DNA of 64,000 nt from Pararhizobium arenae. Its GTDB lineage: Bacteria; Pseudomonadota; Alphaproteobacteria; Rhizobiales; Rhizobiaceae. Below are positions 54,398 to 63,839 of the stretch, in pieces. How positions within the stretch are numbered: the first letter of the stretch is position 1; every line of letters begins with the position of its first letter. A program made the position numbers and the translations under genes. The DNA is taken from contig NZ_MOOY01000002.1 in assembly GCF_001931685.1 (NCBI RefSeq), forward strand, positions 558,001 to 622,000. Direction: 5' to 3'. Under the pieces are notes generated by a model. The model had not been told where the DNA came from. It saw only the letters and a list, made by a program, of their open reading frames with translations, and ran no database searches.

Positions 54398-56389
54398 CTA
54401 TTTGCCCGCCGGACCTTTTACCCGGCCAGACAACACGCCAAAGCCGTCTATGATCGCCTCCTGATTCTCAAGCCGCGTCACTTCCAGCTGGACTTCCTGC
54501 AACGTGCGCAGGATCTGGTCGACGCTTTCGAGGTCGCCTTCTTCGGTGGCGTGGCCCAGTTCCATTTCCAGTTCCCGGCGCTGCCACAACAGGGCCTTCG
54601 TCCGCTTGTGAAGGGAAAGCGCCTGAAGATAGCCTTCTCGCGCATCTTCCGGCGCAGCCTCGGCCGATGCCGTCCAGAGCCGCGCAAACCGGATTTGCTG
54701 GTCGAGCGTCTTTAGCAGCGTGCCGAAGCCGTCTGCTTCGAGCTGCTCCATCAGCCCGTCACGGGAAAGTCGCGGACCTTTGGCGGCAGCCGTGTTGAGG
54801 ACGGACGACCAGAAGCGCTGGAGGTCGCGATTGTCAAAGTCGATCGCGGAAATCTCGTCGTATTCTTCGAACAACAGTTGCGGATGGTTGACGATCGTCA
54901 AGGCAAGTACGCTTTCGCGCAGCACGGGAAGGCTCTGGCCGCCGGTTACGAGTGACGATCGGGCCAGTCGATCGGAAACGCCGCCGGATTCGCGCTGGGA
55001 AAAGCTGTTGTTGCGTCCGGCCTGCCCACCACGTCCGCCGCGACCCGCGGATTGCCCGCGCTCAAAGTTTCTCTGTCCACTCTGCTGGCGGTTGCTGCCC
55101 TGAAAGAAGCCGTTCAGCCGATCACGGATATCCTGCCCGTAGTGGCGACGCACATTTTCATCGGCGATCACGGATACGACCTGTTTGAGCGTGGCTTCCA
55201 GTTCCGCACGTTTCTCCGGCGTGTCGAAGTTCGCCGACTGCACTTCGCGCGTCCATACCATTTCAGACAGCGAGCGCGCCGAGGCCAGCACCTTGTCGAA
55301 GGGGCCGCGACCATCGTTGCGCACCAGATCGTCGGGGTCCTTGCCGTCGGGCAAGAGCGCGAACCGCACGGAGCGGCCGGGCTTCAGATGCGGAAGCGCG
55401 AGATCAACCGCGCGATTGGCGGCGCGAATGCCGGCGCCGTCGCCGTCGAAACACAGGATCGGTTGTTGTGCCAGCTTCCAGAGCAAGTCGAGCTGGTTTT
55501 CCGTCAGTGCCGTGCCCAGCGGGGCAACGGCATTTTCAATGCCGGCCTGATGCAGCGCGATCACATCCATATAGCCTTCAACCGCAATGATCGTACCCGC
55601 GCCATCGGCTCCACCCATCGCCCGGCGCGCCCGGGCGAAATTGTAGAGCACATTGCCCTTGTGGAAGAGTTCCGTTTCGTTGGAGTTCAGGTATTTGGCC
55701 GGCGCATCCGGCGACATCGCACGACCGCCGAAGGCGATCACCTTCTCGCGGGCCGAAAGGATGGGAAACATGATGCGATCACGGAAACGATCGTAGGACA
55801 CAGGGATATCAGGCCCATGAACGACAAGGCCGCAGGCCTCGATCTGCTCCTTGGCCACGCCCTTGGTCGCCAGATATTCCTTCAAGGCGTTGCGGCTTTC
55901 AGGCGCATAGCCCAGCCGGAAGGTTTCGATCGTGCGTCCCGTCAGGCCGCGGTCGCGCAAATAGGCCCGGGCCTTGGCGCCGCCCGCCGTCTGCAACTGA
56001 TCCTGAAAGAACTGCGTCGCCATTTCCATGACGTCCTGAAGGCTCGCCCGCTGACGGTCACGTTTCTCGGCCTCGACATCGGGCTGCGGCATCGCCACGC
56101 CGGCGAGATCGGCAATCTGCTGCACGGCCTCCGGAAAGCTCATGCCGTCAAGATCGGTGAGGAAGCGGAAATGATCGCCGGAAACACCGCAGCCGAAGCA
56201 GTGGTAGCGGCCCTTGCGGTCCTCACAATGGAAACTCGGGGATTTTTCGCCGTGAAAGGGGCAGCAGGCCCAGAAATCGCCACGCGACTGGTTGGTCTTC
56301 TTGCGATCCCAGCTCACGCGCTTGCCAATCACGTCCGAAATTGGAACGCGGTCGCGAATTTCATCGAGAAAGGCGTTGGAAAAGCGCAT
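54398..56389 (-). CDS. dnaG: DNA primase
   Basis: 663 residues from the ATG at 56389 (AGAGG upstream). CHC2-type zinc finger CPFHGEKSPSFHCEDRKGRYHCFGC near residues 40-66; the RNA-polymerase core with the Toprim acidic residues in VEGYMDVIALHQAG and FDGDGAGIRAA; a C-terminal helicase-interacting domain after a low-complexity linker rich in Gln, Gly and Arg (residues about 430-470). It makes replication primers on the lagging strand. The sigma factor gene often found next to it is not in the window. Confidence 0.97.
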   Translation of the reverse strand: MRFSNAFLDEIRDRVPISDVIGKRVSWDRKKTNQSRGDFWACCPFHGEKSPSFHCEDRKGRYHCFGCGVSGDHFRFLTDLDGMSFPEAVQQIADLAGVAMPQPDVEAEKRDRQRASLQDVMEMATQFFQDQLQTAGGAKARAYLRDRGLTGRTIETFRLGYAPESRNALKEYLATKGVAKEQIEACGLVVHGPDIPVSYDRFRDRIMFPILSAREKVIAFGGRAMSPDAPAKYLNSNETELFHKGNVLYNFARARRAMGGADGAGTIIAVEGYMDVIALHQAGIENAVAPLGTALTENQLDLLWKLAQQPILCFDGDGAGIRAANRAVDLALPHLKPGRSVRFALLPDGKDPDDLVRNDGRGPFDKVLASARSLSEMVWTREVQSANFDTPEKRAELEATLKQVVSVIADENVRRHYGQDIRDRLNGFFQGSNRQQSGQRNFERGQSAGRGGRGGQAGRNNSFSQRESGGVSDRLARSSLVTGGQSLPVLRESVLALTIVNHPQLLFEEYDEISAIDFDNRDLQRFWSSVLNTAAAKGPRLSRDGLMEQLEADGFGTLLKTLDQQIRFARLWTASAEAAPEDAREGYLQALSLHKRTKALLWQRRELEMELGHATEEGDLESVDQILRTLQEVQLEVTRLENQEAIIDGFGVLSGRVKGPAGK

Positions 56390-56547
56390 GAAAACCTCTG
56401 ATCTGGCCTTCATATAGGCGTCAAAGAAGCGCCACGCTACCGACGATATCGGGGATGCCCGCAATTCACAGCCCGCATCTCTGAAAGGGTTTTCTTATAT
56501 ACACGGTGAAACAATAAAAGGTTTGACACTGCTCGGTCGCAACAGCG

Positions 56548-57468
56548 ATGAAGTCGTCCATATTTTCTCGGATTTTGACGATGGCTTTCACTGCACAAGC
56601 ATTGGCGGAGAGTGGAGCATTTTTCATGGCGATGCGTGATGGCGCGCGCGCTATGACGTCGCTCTTTATCCAACAACCTCGGGAAAGCTCGATCTTCGCT
56701 TCGCAGCAGCGCTGGCTGATGGCACAGGCCGGTTTCGCGCTTTTCTATGGATGCCCCGCACTTGGCAAGCAGCCCGGCCTCTATTCCGGCCGTCTCGTTT
56801 CAACGATCGTCGATTATGACGTCGCCAGCCGCAACACGGCAGCAGTCTTCATGCAGGAGATGCTTGCCTATCGCTTCGTCAAATATCGGGAAAACCCGCC
56901 GGATCGCCGCACGCGGCTGCTCGACGTTACCGAGTTGGCGCTGGATCCCCTGCGGAAATGGATGCACCTGCATCTCAGCCTTCTCGATCATCTCGATGGT
57001 GGCGCGCGCGTTGCCACCCTCGCCGGGAACCCGGCTATATTTGCGTCTCTCGAGGCGAGGATCGGCTACGGCATTCTGGAAAACCAGCGGGTGCGCAATC
57101 CCGGGGAAGCCTTCAACCTCTTCACCTGGGCGAACGCCGGCGGCGGTGTCATGGATTATTTCATCGGCCGTATCCAGGAATGGAGCCCGGAGGCGGAGAA
57201 GATCGATATCGGGCCGATCGTGGCGGCGGATCTCTGCCGTACCTTCATGATTTCGAAAACCCATTTCAAGCGGCTGATGAAGCGTGCCTCGGAAATGGGG
57301 AGCCTCGGCTTCAACGGCACAGGCCCGGGCGCCGGACTCTGGCTGTCGCAGGGTTTCATCGACGAATACCGCAACTATCAGGCGGAAAAGTTCGCCATCA
57401 TTGATGCGGCATTCGAAGCTGAGGCAGCAGCGCTGCCCGTTGTCAGAGAGCTGACAGCAATTCCTTGA
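56548..57468 (+). CDS. Conserved hypothetical protein with helix-turn-helix-like segment
   Basis: 306 residues from the ATG at 56548 (ATG at 56581 also possible; neither has a strong ribosome site). Mostly helical, no signal peptide. A stretch near residues 216-260 (KIDIGPIVAADLCRTFMISKTHFKRLMKRASEMG) looks like an HTH preceded by a dimerisation region. Residues near 105-180 contain an acidic helical core. I do not recognise a family; a regulatory role is a guess. It is divergent from dnaG, and its last 26 bp overlap the yqeY-like gene on the other strand. Confidence 0.68.
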   Translation: MKSSIFSRILTMAFTAQALAESGAFFMAMRDGARAMTSLFIQQPRESSIFASQQRWLMAQAGFALFYGCPALGKQPGLYSGRLVSTIVDYDVASRNTAAVFMQEMLAYRFVKYRENPPDRRTRLLDVTELALDPLRKWMHLHLSLLDHLDGGARVATLAGNPAIFASLEARIGYGILENQRVRNPGEAFNLFTWANAGGGVMDYFIGRIQEWSPEAEKIDIGPIVAADLCRTFMISKTHFKRLMKRASEMGSLGFNGTGPGAGLWLSQGFIDEYRNYQAEKFAIIDAAFEAEAAALPVVRELTAIP

Positions 57469-57898
57469 GGATCGACGAGGCCTTGGCGAAATCCATCTGG
57501 CCGGCGTAACGCTCCTTCAGGATCGCCATGCACTTGCCCATGTCCTTGATGCCGGCGGCGCCGACTTCAGCAATAACCTCGGCGGTTACCGCGCGCACCT
57601 TGTCGTCGGAAAACTGCTCAGGCTGGAAATCCGAAATGATGGCGATTTCCTCGCGCTCATGGGCGGCAAGCTCCGGGCGGCCGGCATCGTCGTATATTTT
57701 GGCCGATTCCTCGCGCTGCTTGACCATCTTGGCCAGCAGCTGCAGCACCTCGTCGTCGGACGCCGCATCCTTGCCCGCGCCACGGTTGGCGATATCGCGC
57801 TCCTTGATCGCCGCCTGAACGAGGCGCAGCGTCGAAACGCGGCGCTGATCCTTGGTCTTCATTGCGGTCTTCAGGGCTTCGCTAATCGTCTCGCGCAT
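57443..57898 (-). CDS. YqeY/GatB-domain protein
   Basis: 151 residues from the ATG at 57898. MRETISEALKTAMKTKDQRRVSTLRLVQAAIKERDIA and the tail SDFQPEQFSDDKVRAVTAEV...MDFAKASSILKELL match the YqeY family, which shares the GatB tail that helps tRNA-dependent amidation. Its role alone is not known. It is often near dnaG, as here. A GC-rich near-perfect 12-bp hairpin (57925-57952) lies in its leader, and a possible promoter TTGATT-17-CTAAGA is at 57974-58002 on its strand. Confidence 0.9.
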   Translation of the reverse strand: MRETISEALKTAMKTKDQRRVSTLRLVQAAIKERDIANRGAGKDAASDDEVLQLLAKMVKQREESAKIYDDAGRPELAAHEREEIAIISDFQPEQFSDDKVRAVTAEVIAEVGAAGIKDMGKCMAILKERYAGQMDFAKASSILKELLSAL

Positions 57899-58064
57899 AT
57901 CGTTTTTCTCCCGCCGGTGGCGAAGGCGCGCCGCTTCAAAAAGCGCCGCGCCAAGGGTTGTGATTTGCCGCAGTCTTAGACCAGCATGGGCAAAACAATC
58001 AAACTGAATAGTCAAATATCTGATTTTGCTTTTCTTTTATTTCAGAACAATTCACAGGCGGGTG

Positions 58065-58093
58065 TTGACCCCAAGGGCCTGCGGGACTATTTT
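58065..58093 (+). promoter_or_regulatory. Promoter of carA
   Basis: TTGACC (58065-58070) and TATTTT (58088-58093) have a 17-bp spacer. The start would fall near 58100, leaving a leader of about 130 nt before the carA ATG. The only similar element in the 331-bp divergent gap on this strand. Confidence 0.55.
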
Positions 58094-58229
58094 CCGGCAC
58101 CTGCACCGAAATTGGCATGATCTTGAGCGACCGCGGGGTTTCCGCGCGCCCATGCCTGAGCACGAGAATTTGGCACACGGCCGCGGGAGGCGTCTCCCCG
58201 CTTCCCGTCACACGAACGGGATAGAAGAT

Positions 58230-59435
58230 ATGACCGCGACAGCCCCCTGGACCACCGAAAAACCCACCGCCTTGCTCGTTCTTGCCGACGGCACGGTCAT
58301 CGAGGGCAAGGGCATCGGCGCAACCGGCCGCGTTCAGGCCGAAGTCTGCTTCAACACCGCGCTGACCGGCTACGAGGAGATCCTGACCGATCCTTCCTAT
58401 CTCGGCCAGATCGTGACCTTTACCTTCCCGCATATCGGCAATATCGGCACCAATGACGAAGACATCGAAGACCTGACGCCGGCGGCCCGCCACGGCGCGG
58501 TCGGCGTGATCTTCAAGGCCGACATCACCGAGCCTTCGAACTACCGCGCCTCCAAGCATCTCGACGAATGGCTGAAAGCCCGCGGGATCATCGGCCTCAG
58601 CGGCATCGACACCCGCGCCCTGACCGCCTGGATCCGTGAAAACGGCGCGCCAAACGCTGTGATCGCCCACGATCCGAACGGCGTCTTCGACATCGAAGCG
58701 CTGAAGGCGGAAGCGGCTGCCTGGAGCGGCCTTGAAGGTCTCGACCTCGCCAAGGTCGCATCGTCCGGCCAGTCCTCGCGCTGGACGCAGACCCCGTGGG
58801 TCTGGAACGAAGGTTACGGCGAACTCGACGAAGCCAAGGCCGCTCACCACATCGTTGCGCTGGATTTCGGCGTGAAGCGCAATATCCTGCGCCTCTTTGC
58901 CGGTCTCGACTGCAAGGTCACCGTCATGCCGGCAACGGCGACGGCGGAAGAGGTTCTGGCCCAGAAGCCGGACGGCATCTTCCTGTCCAATGGCCCGGGG
59001 GACCCGGCGGCAACCGGTGAGTATGCCGTCCCGGTGATCCAGGAACTGATCACCACGGATATTCCGATGTTCGGCATCTGCCTCGGCCACCAGATGCTCG
59101 GTCTCGCGCTCGGCGGCAAGACCGAGAAGATGCACCAGGGCCACCACGGCGCCAACCATCCTGTGAAGGACCACACAACCGGCAAGGTCGAGATCGTGTC
59201 GATGAACCATGGCTTTGCCGTCGATGCCAAGTCGCTGCCGGAGAGCGTGGAAGAAACCCACGTCTCGCTGTTCGATGGCACCAATTGTGGCCTGCGGCTC
59301 AAGGGCAAGAACGTCTTCTCGGTGCAGCATCACCCGGAAGCTTCGCCCGGCCCGCAGGACAGCCACTACCTCTTCCGCCGCTTCGTCAATATGATCAGAG
59401 AAAAGAAGGGCGAGCCGGCGGTCGCCGAGCGGTAA
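58230..59435 (+). CDS. carA: Carbamoyl-phosphate synthase small chain
   Basis: 401 residues from the ATG at 58230; the open frame reaches upstream to 58026, but that sequence has no conserved features. The small-chain N-terminal domain (FNTALTGYEEILTDPSYLGQIVTFTFP) and the class I glutaminase are complete: Cys in FGICLGHQMLG and His/Glu in HHPEASPGP. It supplies ammonia to CarB. carB is on the other strand 8 kb away. It ends at a perfect bidirectional terminator. Confidence 0.97.
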   Translation: MTATAPWTTEKPTALLVLADGTVIEGKGIGATGRVQAEVCFNTALTGYEEILTDPSYLGQIVTFTFPHIGNIGTNDEDIEDLTPAARHGAVGVIFKADITEPSNYRASKHLDEWLKARGIIGLSGIDTRALTAWIRENGAPNAVIAHDPNGVFDIEALKAEAAAWSGLEGLDLAKVASSGQSSRWTQTPWVWNEGYGELDEAKAAHHIVALDFGVKRNILRLFAGLDCKVTVMPATATAEEVLAQKPDGIFLSNGPGDPAATGEYAVPVIQELITTDIPMFGICLGHQMLGLALGGKTEKMHQGHHGANHPVKDHTTGKVEIVSMNHGFAVDAKSLPESVEETHVSLFDGTNCGLRLKGKNVFSVQHHPEASPGPQDSHYLFRRFVNMIREKKGEPAVAER

Positions 59436-59450
59436 GGCGCGGGTTTGAAC

Positions 59451-59487
59451 ATAAAGAAAAGGCCTGCGATGCGGGCCTTTTCTTTAT
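59451..59487. terminator. Strong bidirectional terminator
   Basis: A 17-nt arm starting ATAAAGAAAAGGCC (59451-59467) pairs with its counterpart ending GGCCTTTTCTTTAT (59471-59487), one mismatch, 3-nt loop, with A/T-rich ends. It serves carA and the convergent MATE gene. Confidence 0.9.
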
Positions 59488-59507
59488 GGCGATTAGATCG
59501 ACCCTGA

Positions 59508-60914
59508 TCAGGCGGGCAGCGCCAGCGCCTTCCTCTCCCGCGACAGGAAGCGGAAGAAACGCCAGGTGAGCGAGATACTGGCAGCCGTCAGGCCGATGAC
59601 GAAACCGTACCAGATTCCGAGACCTCCGAAGCCGAGCGGAAACGCCAGAATATAGGCAGAAACGAAGCCGATCGCCCAATAGGAGATCAGCGCGAAAACC
59701 ATCGGCACCGTCGTATCCTTCAGGCCGCGCAGCATGCCGGCGGCGAGCGCCTGCACGCCATCGACGAGCTGAAAGGCGCCGGCAATGACGATCAGCGGCC
59801 CGGCATAGGCAATCACATCCATCGCATCGGGCCTGCGGGTGTCGAGATAAAGCATCGCCAGTTCGTGCGAGAACAGGGCGAAGACCAGGCTGCCGACGAC
59901 CGCAAAGGCACAACCCAGCACGAGCACAGCCAGTGCCGCGCGCCTGATGCCTTCCGCATCCCGACGCCCGTGGGCAAGGCCGATGCGCACGGTCGCCACC
60001 TGCGCCAATCCCAGCGGGATCATGAAGGCGACGGAGGCGAACTGCAGCGCAATGCCATGGGCGGCAAGCTCGACCGTGCCGATCATGCCCATCAGCAGCG
60101 ACGCGACGGTGAAGAGGCTGACTTCAGCAAGGATCGTCACCGCAATCGGCAGACCGAGCTTCACGACTTCTTTCAGCACCGGCCAGTCCGGGCGCCAGAA
60201 GCGAACGAAAATCTCGTAATCGTGGGTCTGCTGCGTGCGCTGAATGTAGATGTAGAGCAGCACGAAGCTCATCGTGTTGACGACAAGAGCCGCAATCGCC
60301 GCACCGACAATGCCGAGCGCCGGCGCGCCGAAATGGCCGAAGATGAAGACGTAGCACATCGCGGCGTTGGTCGCGAGAATGGCGATCGTGACATACAGGA
60401 TGATGCCTGCCCGCTGCAGCGAGCTCAGAAAGCCACGCAACACCATGAACAACAGAGCCGGAAAAATCCCCCACTGGGCGACACGCTGGTATTGGCCGGC
60501 AAGTGCTGCGACCTCCGGCTGCTGGCCCATGAAGCGGAGCACGGCCTCCGCGTACCAGAGCAGGGGCGCCGTCAGAACGCCATAACCGAGCACGGCCCAC
60601 ATGCCCATGCGCACGGCACGACGAACAGCGACGCGGTCGCCACGGCCTTCGGCCTGGGCCACGATCGGCACGACGGCATTGGCAAGGCCGGAGCCGAAGA
60701 TGAAGACGGTGAAGAACATCTGGGCGGCCAGAACCATCGCAGCAAGCTCGGTTGTCCCGAGCCGGCCCACCATCAGCACGTCGGTCGCGTGGATCGCGAA
60801 CTGCGCGATCTGCGCACCGATGAAAGGAATGCCAAGCGCGATGGTGGCGCGATAATGCACCGACCACGAATTGCTCGTGCCCGCGTCTTCCGGGCTTTCC
60901 GTCCTCGTCAACAT
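59508..60914 (-). CDS. MATE-family efflux transporter (NorM-like)
   Basis: 468 residues from the ATG at 60914 (an ATG at 60938 is in frame). Twelve membrane segments in two bundles: IALGIPFIGAQIAQFAIHATDVLMVGRLGTTELAAMVLA and ITILAEVSLFTVASLLMGMIGTVELAAHGIALQFASVAFMIPLGLAQVATVRIGLAHG are the NorM family blocks. It exports cationic drugs or metabolites by exchange with sodium or protons; substrate unknown. No regulator is adjacent. Confidence 0.93.
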   Translation of the reverse strand: MLTRTESPEDAGTSNSWSVHYRATIALGIPFIGAQIAQFAIHATDVLMVGRLGTTELAAMVLAAQMFFTVFIFGSGLANAVVPIVAQAEGRGDRVAVRRAVRMGMWAVLGYGVLTAPLLWYAEAVLRFMGQQPEVAALAGQYQRVAQWGIFPALLFMVLRGFLSSLQRAGIILYVTIAILATNAAMCYVFIFGHFGAPALGIVGAAIAALVVNTMSFVLLYIYIQRTQQTHDYEIFVRFWRPDWPVLKEVVKLGLPIAVTILAEVSLFTVASLLMGMIGTVELAAHGIALQFASVAFMIPLGLAQVATVRIGLAHGRRDAEGIRRAALAVLVLGCAFAVVGSLVFALFSHELAMLYLDTRRPDAMDVIAYAGPLIVIAGAFQLVDGVQALAAGMLRGLKDTTVPMVFALISYWAIGFVSAYILAFPLGFGGLGIWYGFVIGLTAASISLTWRFFRFLSRERKALALPA

Positions 60915-61115
60915 GGTAAGATTGGCCTTTGGCTTCATCGCAGCCGGACAATGGCCGCACGATGGGAGTTGCGGAAATACCTGAATGCCGCCGAATTGGC
61001 CAGTCAAACCATAGAAATCGCTTATTTTTTCATCAAAACATCACGAAAAATGATGGGATTTGGAAGAAATGGCATGATCTTCGCCGGTTTTGGCGAATTT
61101 TTGAAAAACCGCTGC

Positions 61116-62363
61116 TCAAGCCGCACTCTTCAGCAGAGCGTCTTCCGCGCCGGGCTTGAGCTTCGTCATGTAGACCGCGAGGGCGAGCACAATGAAAAAT
61201 CCCGACAGCACATAGGGTGCACCGGCGAAGTGGATGCCTGCATCGGGCGCAGTAAAGCTGCTGAAGATCTGGGTGAACATGATCGGGCCGATGATGGTGG
61301 TGAAGCTCGATATGCTGGAGAGCGCGCCTTGCAACTCCCCTTGCGCGGAGGGCGGGACCTTGGCTGCGGCGATGCTTCTGAGCGGCGGATCTGCCAGTGC
61401 CTCGATGCAGGTCAGCAGGATCACGGCGTAGACCATCCAGCCCTGAAAGGCGAAGGCAAAGCCGAACAGCCCAAGCCCGGTGAAGATCAGCCCGACCGCC
61501 CCTGACTTCCATTCGCCGAGCCATGGCACGACCCGCGGCAGCACCAGCCCCATGACCAGCGCACCGCAAATGCCGAAAATGCCCAGCGACAGGCCGATCT
61601 GGCCCTCGCTCCAGCCATAGCGCTCCGAAGTGACGAAAGACCAGACGGCGGGATAGACCGCGTGGGCCTGCCAGTAGAGAAAGAAGACCAGCAGTATCCA
61701 GCCAATGCCGCGATAGTTGCGCATCTGCTTCACGGCGCCGAGCGGGTTGGCGCGTTTCCACTCGAAGGTTCGGCGGTGTTCCGCGCCGAGCGTTTCCGGC
61801 AGCAGGAAGTAGGCGACGACGAAGTTGACGAAGGAGAGGGCGGCTGCACCATAAAAAGGCACACGCGGACCGAACTCGCCCAGAATGCCACCCAGAACCG
61901 GACCGAGCGCAAAACCGGTGCCGAAGGCGATGCCGATCAGGCCGAAATTCTTGGCGCGATTGCTGTCGTCGCTGACATCGGCAATGTAGGCGGACGCGGT
62001 CGAAAAGCTGGCGCCGCTGATGCCGGCCAGCACCCGCCCGACGAAAAGCATCCAGTAGGTTGTGGCAAGCGCACAGATCAGATTGTCGAGCGCGAAGGTC
62101 AGGACCGAGGCAAGCAGCACAGGCCGGCGGCCAAAACGATCCGACAGATTGCCGATCAGCGGAGCAAACAGGAACTGCATGCCTGAATAGGCAAGCAACA
62201 GCCAGCCACCTTCCACAGCTGCTTCGCTGATCGTCGCTCCCGTCAGTTCCTCTAGATAGGCGGGCAGCACGGGCATGATGATGGCGATGCCCATGATGTC
62301 GAGAAACAGGATGATGAAGACGAGAAAAAGGCCGCGCCGTGCCGATTGCGGATCGATCATCAC
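61116..62363 (-). CDS. TetA-type MFS drug exporter
   Basis: 415 residues; 12 membrane segments. The MFS motif A reads GNLSDRFGRRPVLL, and the helix 5 motif C-like GIAFGTGFALGPVLGGILGEFG is that of 12-helix drug/H+ antiporters, close in style to tetracycline exporters. It has no tetR gene next to it, so tetracycline is not certain. The upstream gene is a LysR regulator transcribed in the same direction, 139 bp away. Confidence 0.88.
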   Translation of the reverse strand: MMIDPQSARRGLFLVFIILFLDIMGIAIIMPVLPAYLEELTGATISEAAVEGGWLLLAYSGMQFLFAPLIGNLSDRFGRRPVLLASVLTFALDNLICALATTYWMLFVGRVLAGISGASFSTASAYIADVSDDSNRAKNFGLIGIAFGTGFALGPVLGGILGEFGPRVPFYGAAALSFVNFVVAYFLLPETLGAEHRRTFEWKRANPLGAVKQMRNYRGIGWILLVFFLYWQAHAVYPAVWSFVTSERYGWSEGQIGLSLGIFGICGALVMGLVLPRVVPWLGEWKSGAVGLIFTGLGLFGFAFAFQGWMVYAVILLTCIEALADPPLRSIAAAKVPPSAQGELQGALSSISSFTTIIGPIMFTQIFSSFTAPDAGIHFAGAPYVLSGFFIVLALAVYMTKLKPGAEDALLKSAA

Positions 62364-62501
62364 TCACCCCATCCTTGCCGGCATTTCGATACGAAACGGG
62401 AACGAACCTGCGGAAATTTTCCGTAGCGCAAAAAATAGCGCGAAACAATCCGTGAACATTTCAATGTTGATGATGGGAGGATTGCTGCCGGTGATACCCG
62501 G

Positions 62502-63395
62502 TTATCGCTGCTGTTTTATGAAGTCGATGAAAGCGCGCAGCGGCGCTGGCATATGCCGACGGCTAGCATAGTAGAGAAACGGGCCGGGGAATGAGGTCAC
62601 CCAGTCCTCAAGAATCGGCACAAGCTTTCCCGCCGCGATGGCCGGCGCCAGAAAATCTTCGAAAGTCCTGATAATTCCCATTCCTTCGACGGCGGCCTCG
62701 ATTTCCAGTTGGACCGTGTTGGCGATGAGCTTGGAGGGCGGCGTGATGCGGATGGTTTCCTCTGCGCGATCGAATTCCCAGGGTGGCATGGCGCCGCTTA
62801 GAAATCTGTGGCGGATGCAGGTATGATCGAGGATATCGTTCGGATGCTTCGGTTCGCCGTAAGCGGCAAGATAGGCCGGCGCCGCAGCGGTCACATAACG
62901 CTGGATGCGCGGACCGATGGGAACGGCAATCATATCGCGTTCCAGCCGTTCGTCGTAACGGATGCCCGCATCGAACCCGGCGGCAAGCACATCGATGAAA
63001 TTGTCTTCGCCGCGCACTTCCAGCGTGATGTCCGGGTATTGCTTCAGGAACGCGCTGATGAGCGCCGGCAGAAACGTCATGGCGGTCACCGTCGGAACGT
63101 TGAGGCGCAACGTGCCGGCAGGGCTTTCGCGGAAACTGTTGATCTGATCGAGCGCAAGCGCCACGTCGCCGAGTGCGGGGGTCAAACGTTCCAGCAGGCG
63201 TTCTCCGGCTTCCGTGACCGTAACGCTTCGTGTCGTGCGGTTGAGCAGACGAACGCCGAGCCGTTGCTCCAGCCGCCGCAGCGCCTCGCTCAGGGATGAA
63301 GCGGAAACACCGCGTTGCAGGGCCGCGGCCCGAAAGCTGCGGGCCTGGGCAACGGCCGTGAAGGCGTCGAGGTCGGCAAGGGGCAAATCCGTCAT
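62502..63395 (-). CDS. LysR-family transcriptional regulator
   Basis: 297 residues; HTH at about residues 6-64 (LADLDAFTAVAQARSFRAAALQRGVSASSLSEALRRLEQRLGVRLLNRTTRSV). The effector half follows with AGFDAGIRYDERLERDMIAVPIG, the style of LysR proteins of the pcaQ/DsdC-like open group. It lies upstream of the MFS exporter on the same strand, not divergent, so control of the exporter is possible but not implied. Confidence 0.92.
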   Translation of the reverse strand: MTDLPLADLDAFTAVAQARSFRAAALQRGVSASSLSEALRRLEQRLGVRLLNRTTRSVTVTEAGERLLERLTPALGDVALALDQINSFRESPAGTLRLNVPTVTAMTFLPALISAFLKQYPDITLEVRGEDNFIDVLAAGFDAGIRYDERLERDMIAVPIGPRIQRYVTAAAPAYLAAYGEPKHPNDILDHTCIRHRFLSGAMPPWEFDRAEETIRITPPSKLIANTVQLEIEAAVEGMGIIRTFEDFLAPAIAAGKLVPILEDWVTSFPGPFLYYASRRHMPAPLRAFIDFIKQQR

Positions 63396-63506
63396 CGTTC
63401 AAAATTCCGCACAAGGAAAGGGCTCAGTGACGGAATATCGCATGATGTTTTGCTGGAGAAAACCACGGGATCCGACTGCCGAAAGGCTCTCGTCTGATCC
63501 CGCAAG

Positions 63507-63538
63507 AAAAAAGGCCGGGCGAAATTCGCACCGACCTT
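63507..63538 (-). terminator. Orphan minus-strand terminator
   Basis: On the minus strand AAGG-x-CGG...GCGAA-x-TTCGC...CCGGCCTT is followed by TTTTTTC (complement 63507-63512). One mismatch interrupts each outer stem. No annotated minus-strand gene lies directly upstream of it, so it may end a small unannotated transcript. Confidence 0.5.
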
Positions 63539-63800
63539 CCTCACTCCATCTCAACGACACTGCCAGTACATCCGTGGTCAGGCGGAGATGAATTCTTTGT
63601 TGAAGCGAATATGGAGGGCAAATGTAACCATTTCAAGACAGTCGTGTAAAAGATTTAAAACAAAGAAAAATCTGCTTTCACGTCGAACGGCTTTGCGGGC
63701 GGAGGAACTTGAGGCAATTGTGTCGACGGTCAGGAAGCCGGGGGAATTATCGGCAGGGAAAATCCCACATCGGAGAGTCTTGCCAGGCAATTTGATGTTG

Positions 63801-63822
63801 TGTTATATAACGTGTTATGTAA
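63801..63822. promoter_or_regulatory. Direct repeat upstream of the right-edge gene
   Basis: TGTTATATAA (63801-63810) and TGTTATGTAA (63813-63822) are 10-mers differing at one base, 12 bp apart (about one helical turn), 18 bp before the ATG. The first is part of a 10-bp palindrome GTTATATAAC. Placed to block or adjoin the promoter, this looks like an operator, perhaps for the MarR-type protein encoded next. Confidence 0.5.
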
Positions 63823-63839
63823 ATTCAGTGAGCGGTCGT

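Larger units (their letters stand above)
63396..63839. other. Intergenic region before the right-edge gene
   Basis: 444 bp with no convincing ORF. It contains a minus-strand terminator (63507-63538) with no clear gene before it, and a direct repeat (63801-63822) upstream of the MarR/GNAT-like gene. A 70-codon frame on the minus strand (63578-63790) has a TTG start, no ribosome site and no family features, so I do not call it. Confidence 0.45.

Noticed and set aside
61033-62448. 471-codon minus-strand frame overlapping the MFS exporter
   Set aside because: The alternative frame of the same strand encodes a full TetA-type exporter with MFS motifs; this one is arginine-rich and featureless.
63578-63790. 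70-codon minus-strand frame before the orphan terminator
   Set aside because: TTG start, no ribosome site and no recognisable features; a small RNA is as likely, so it is kept only as a finding.
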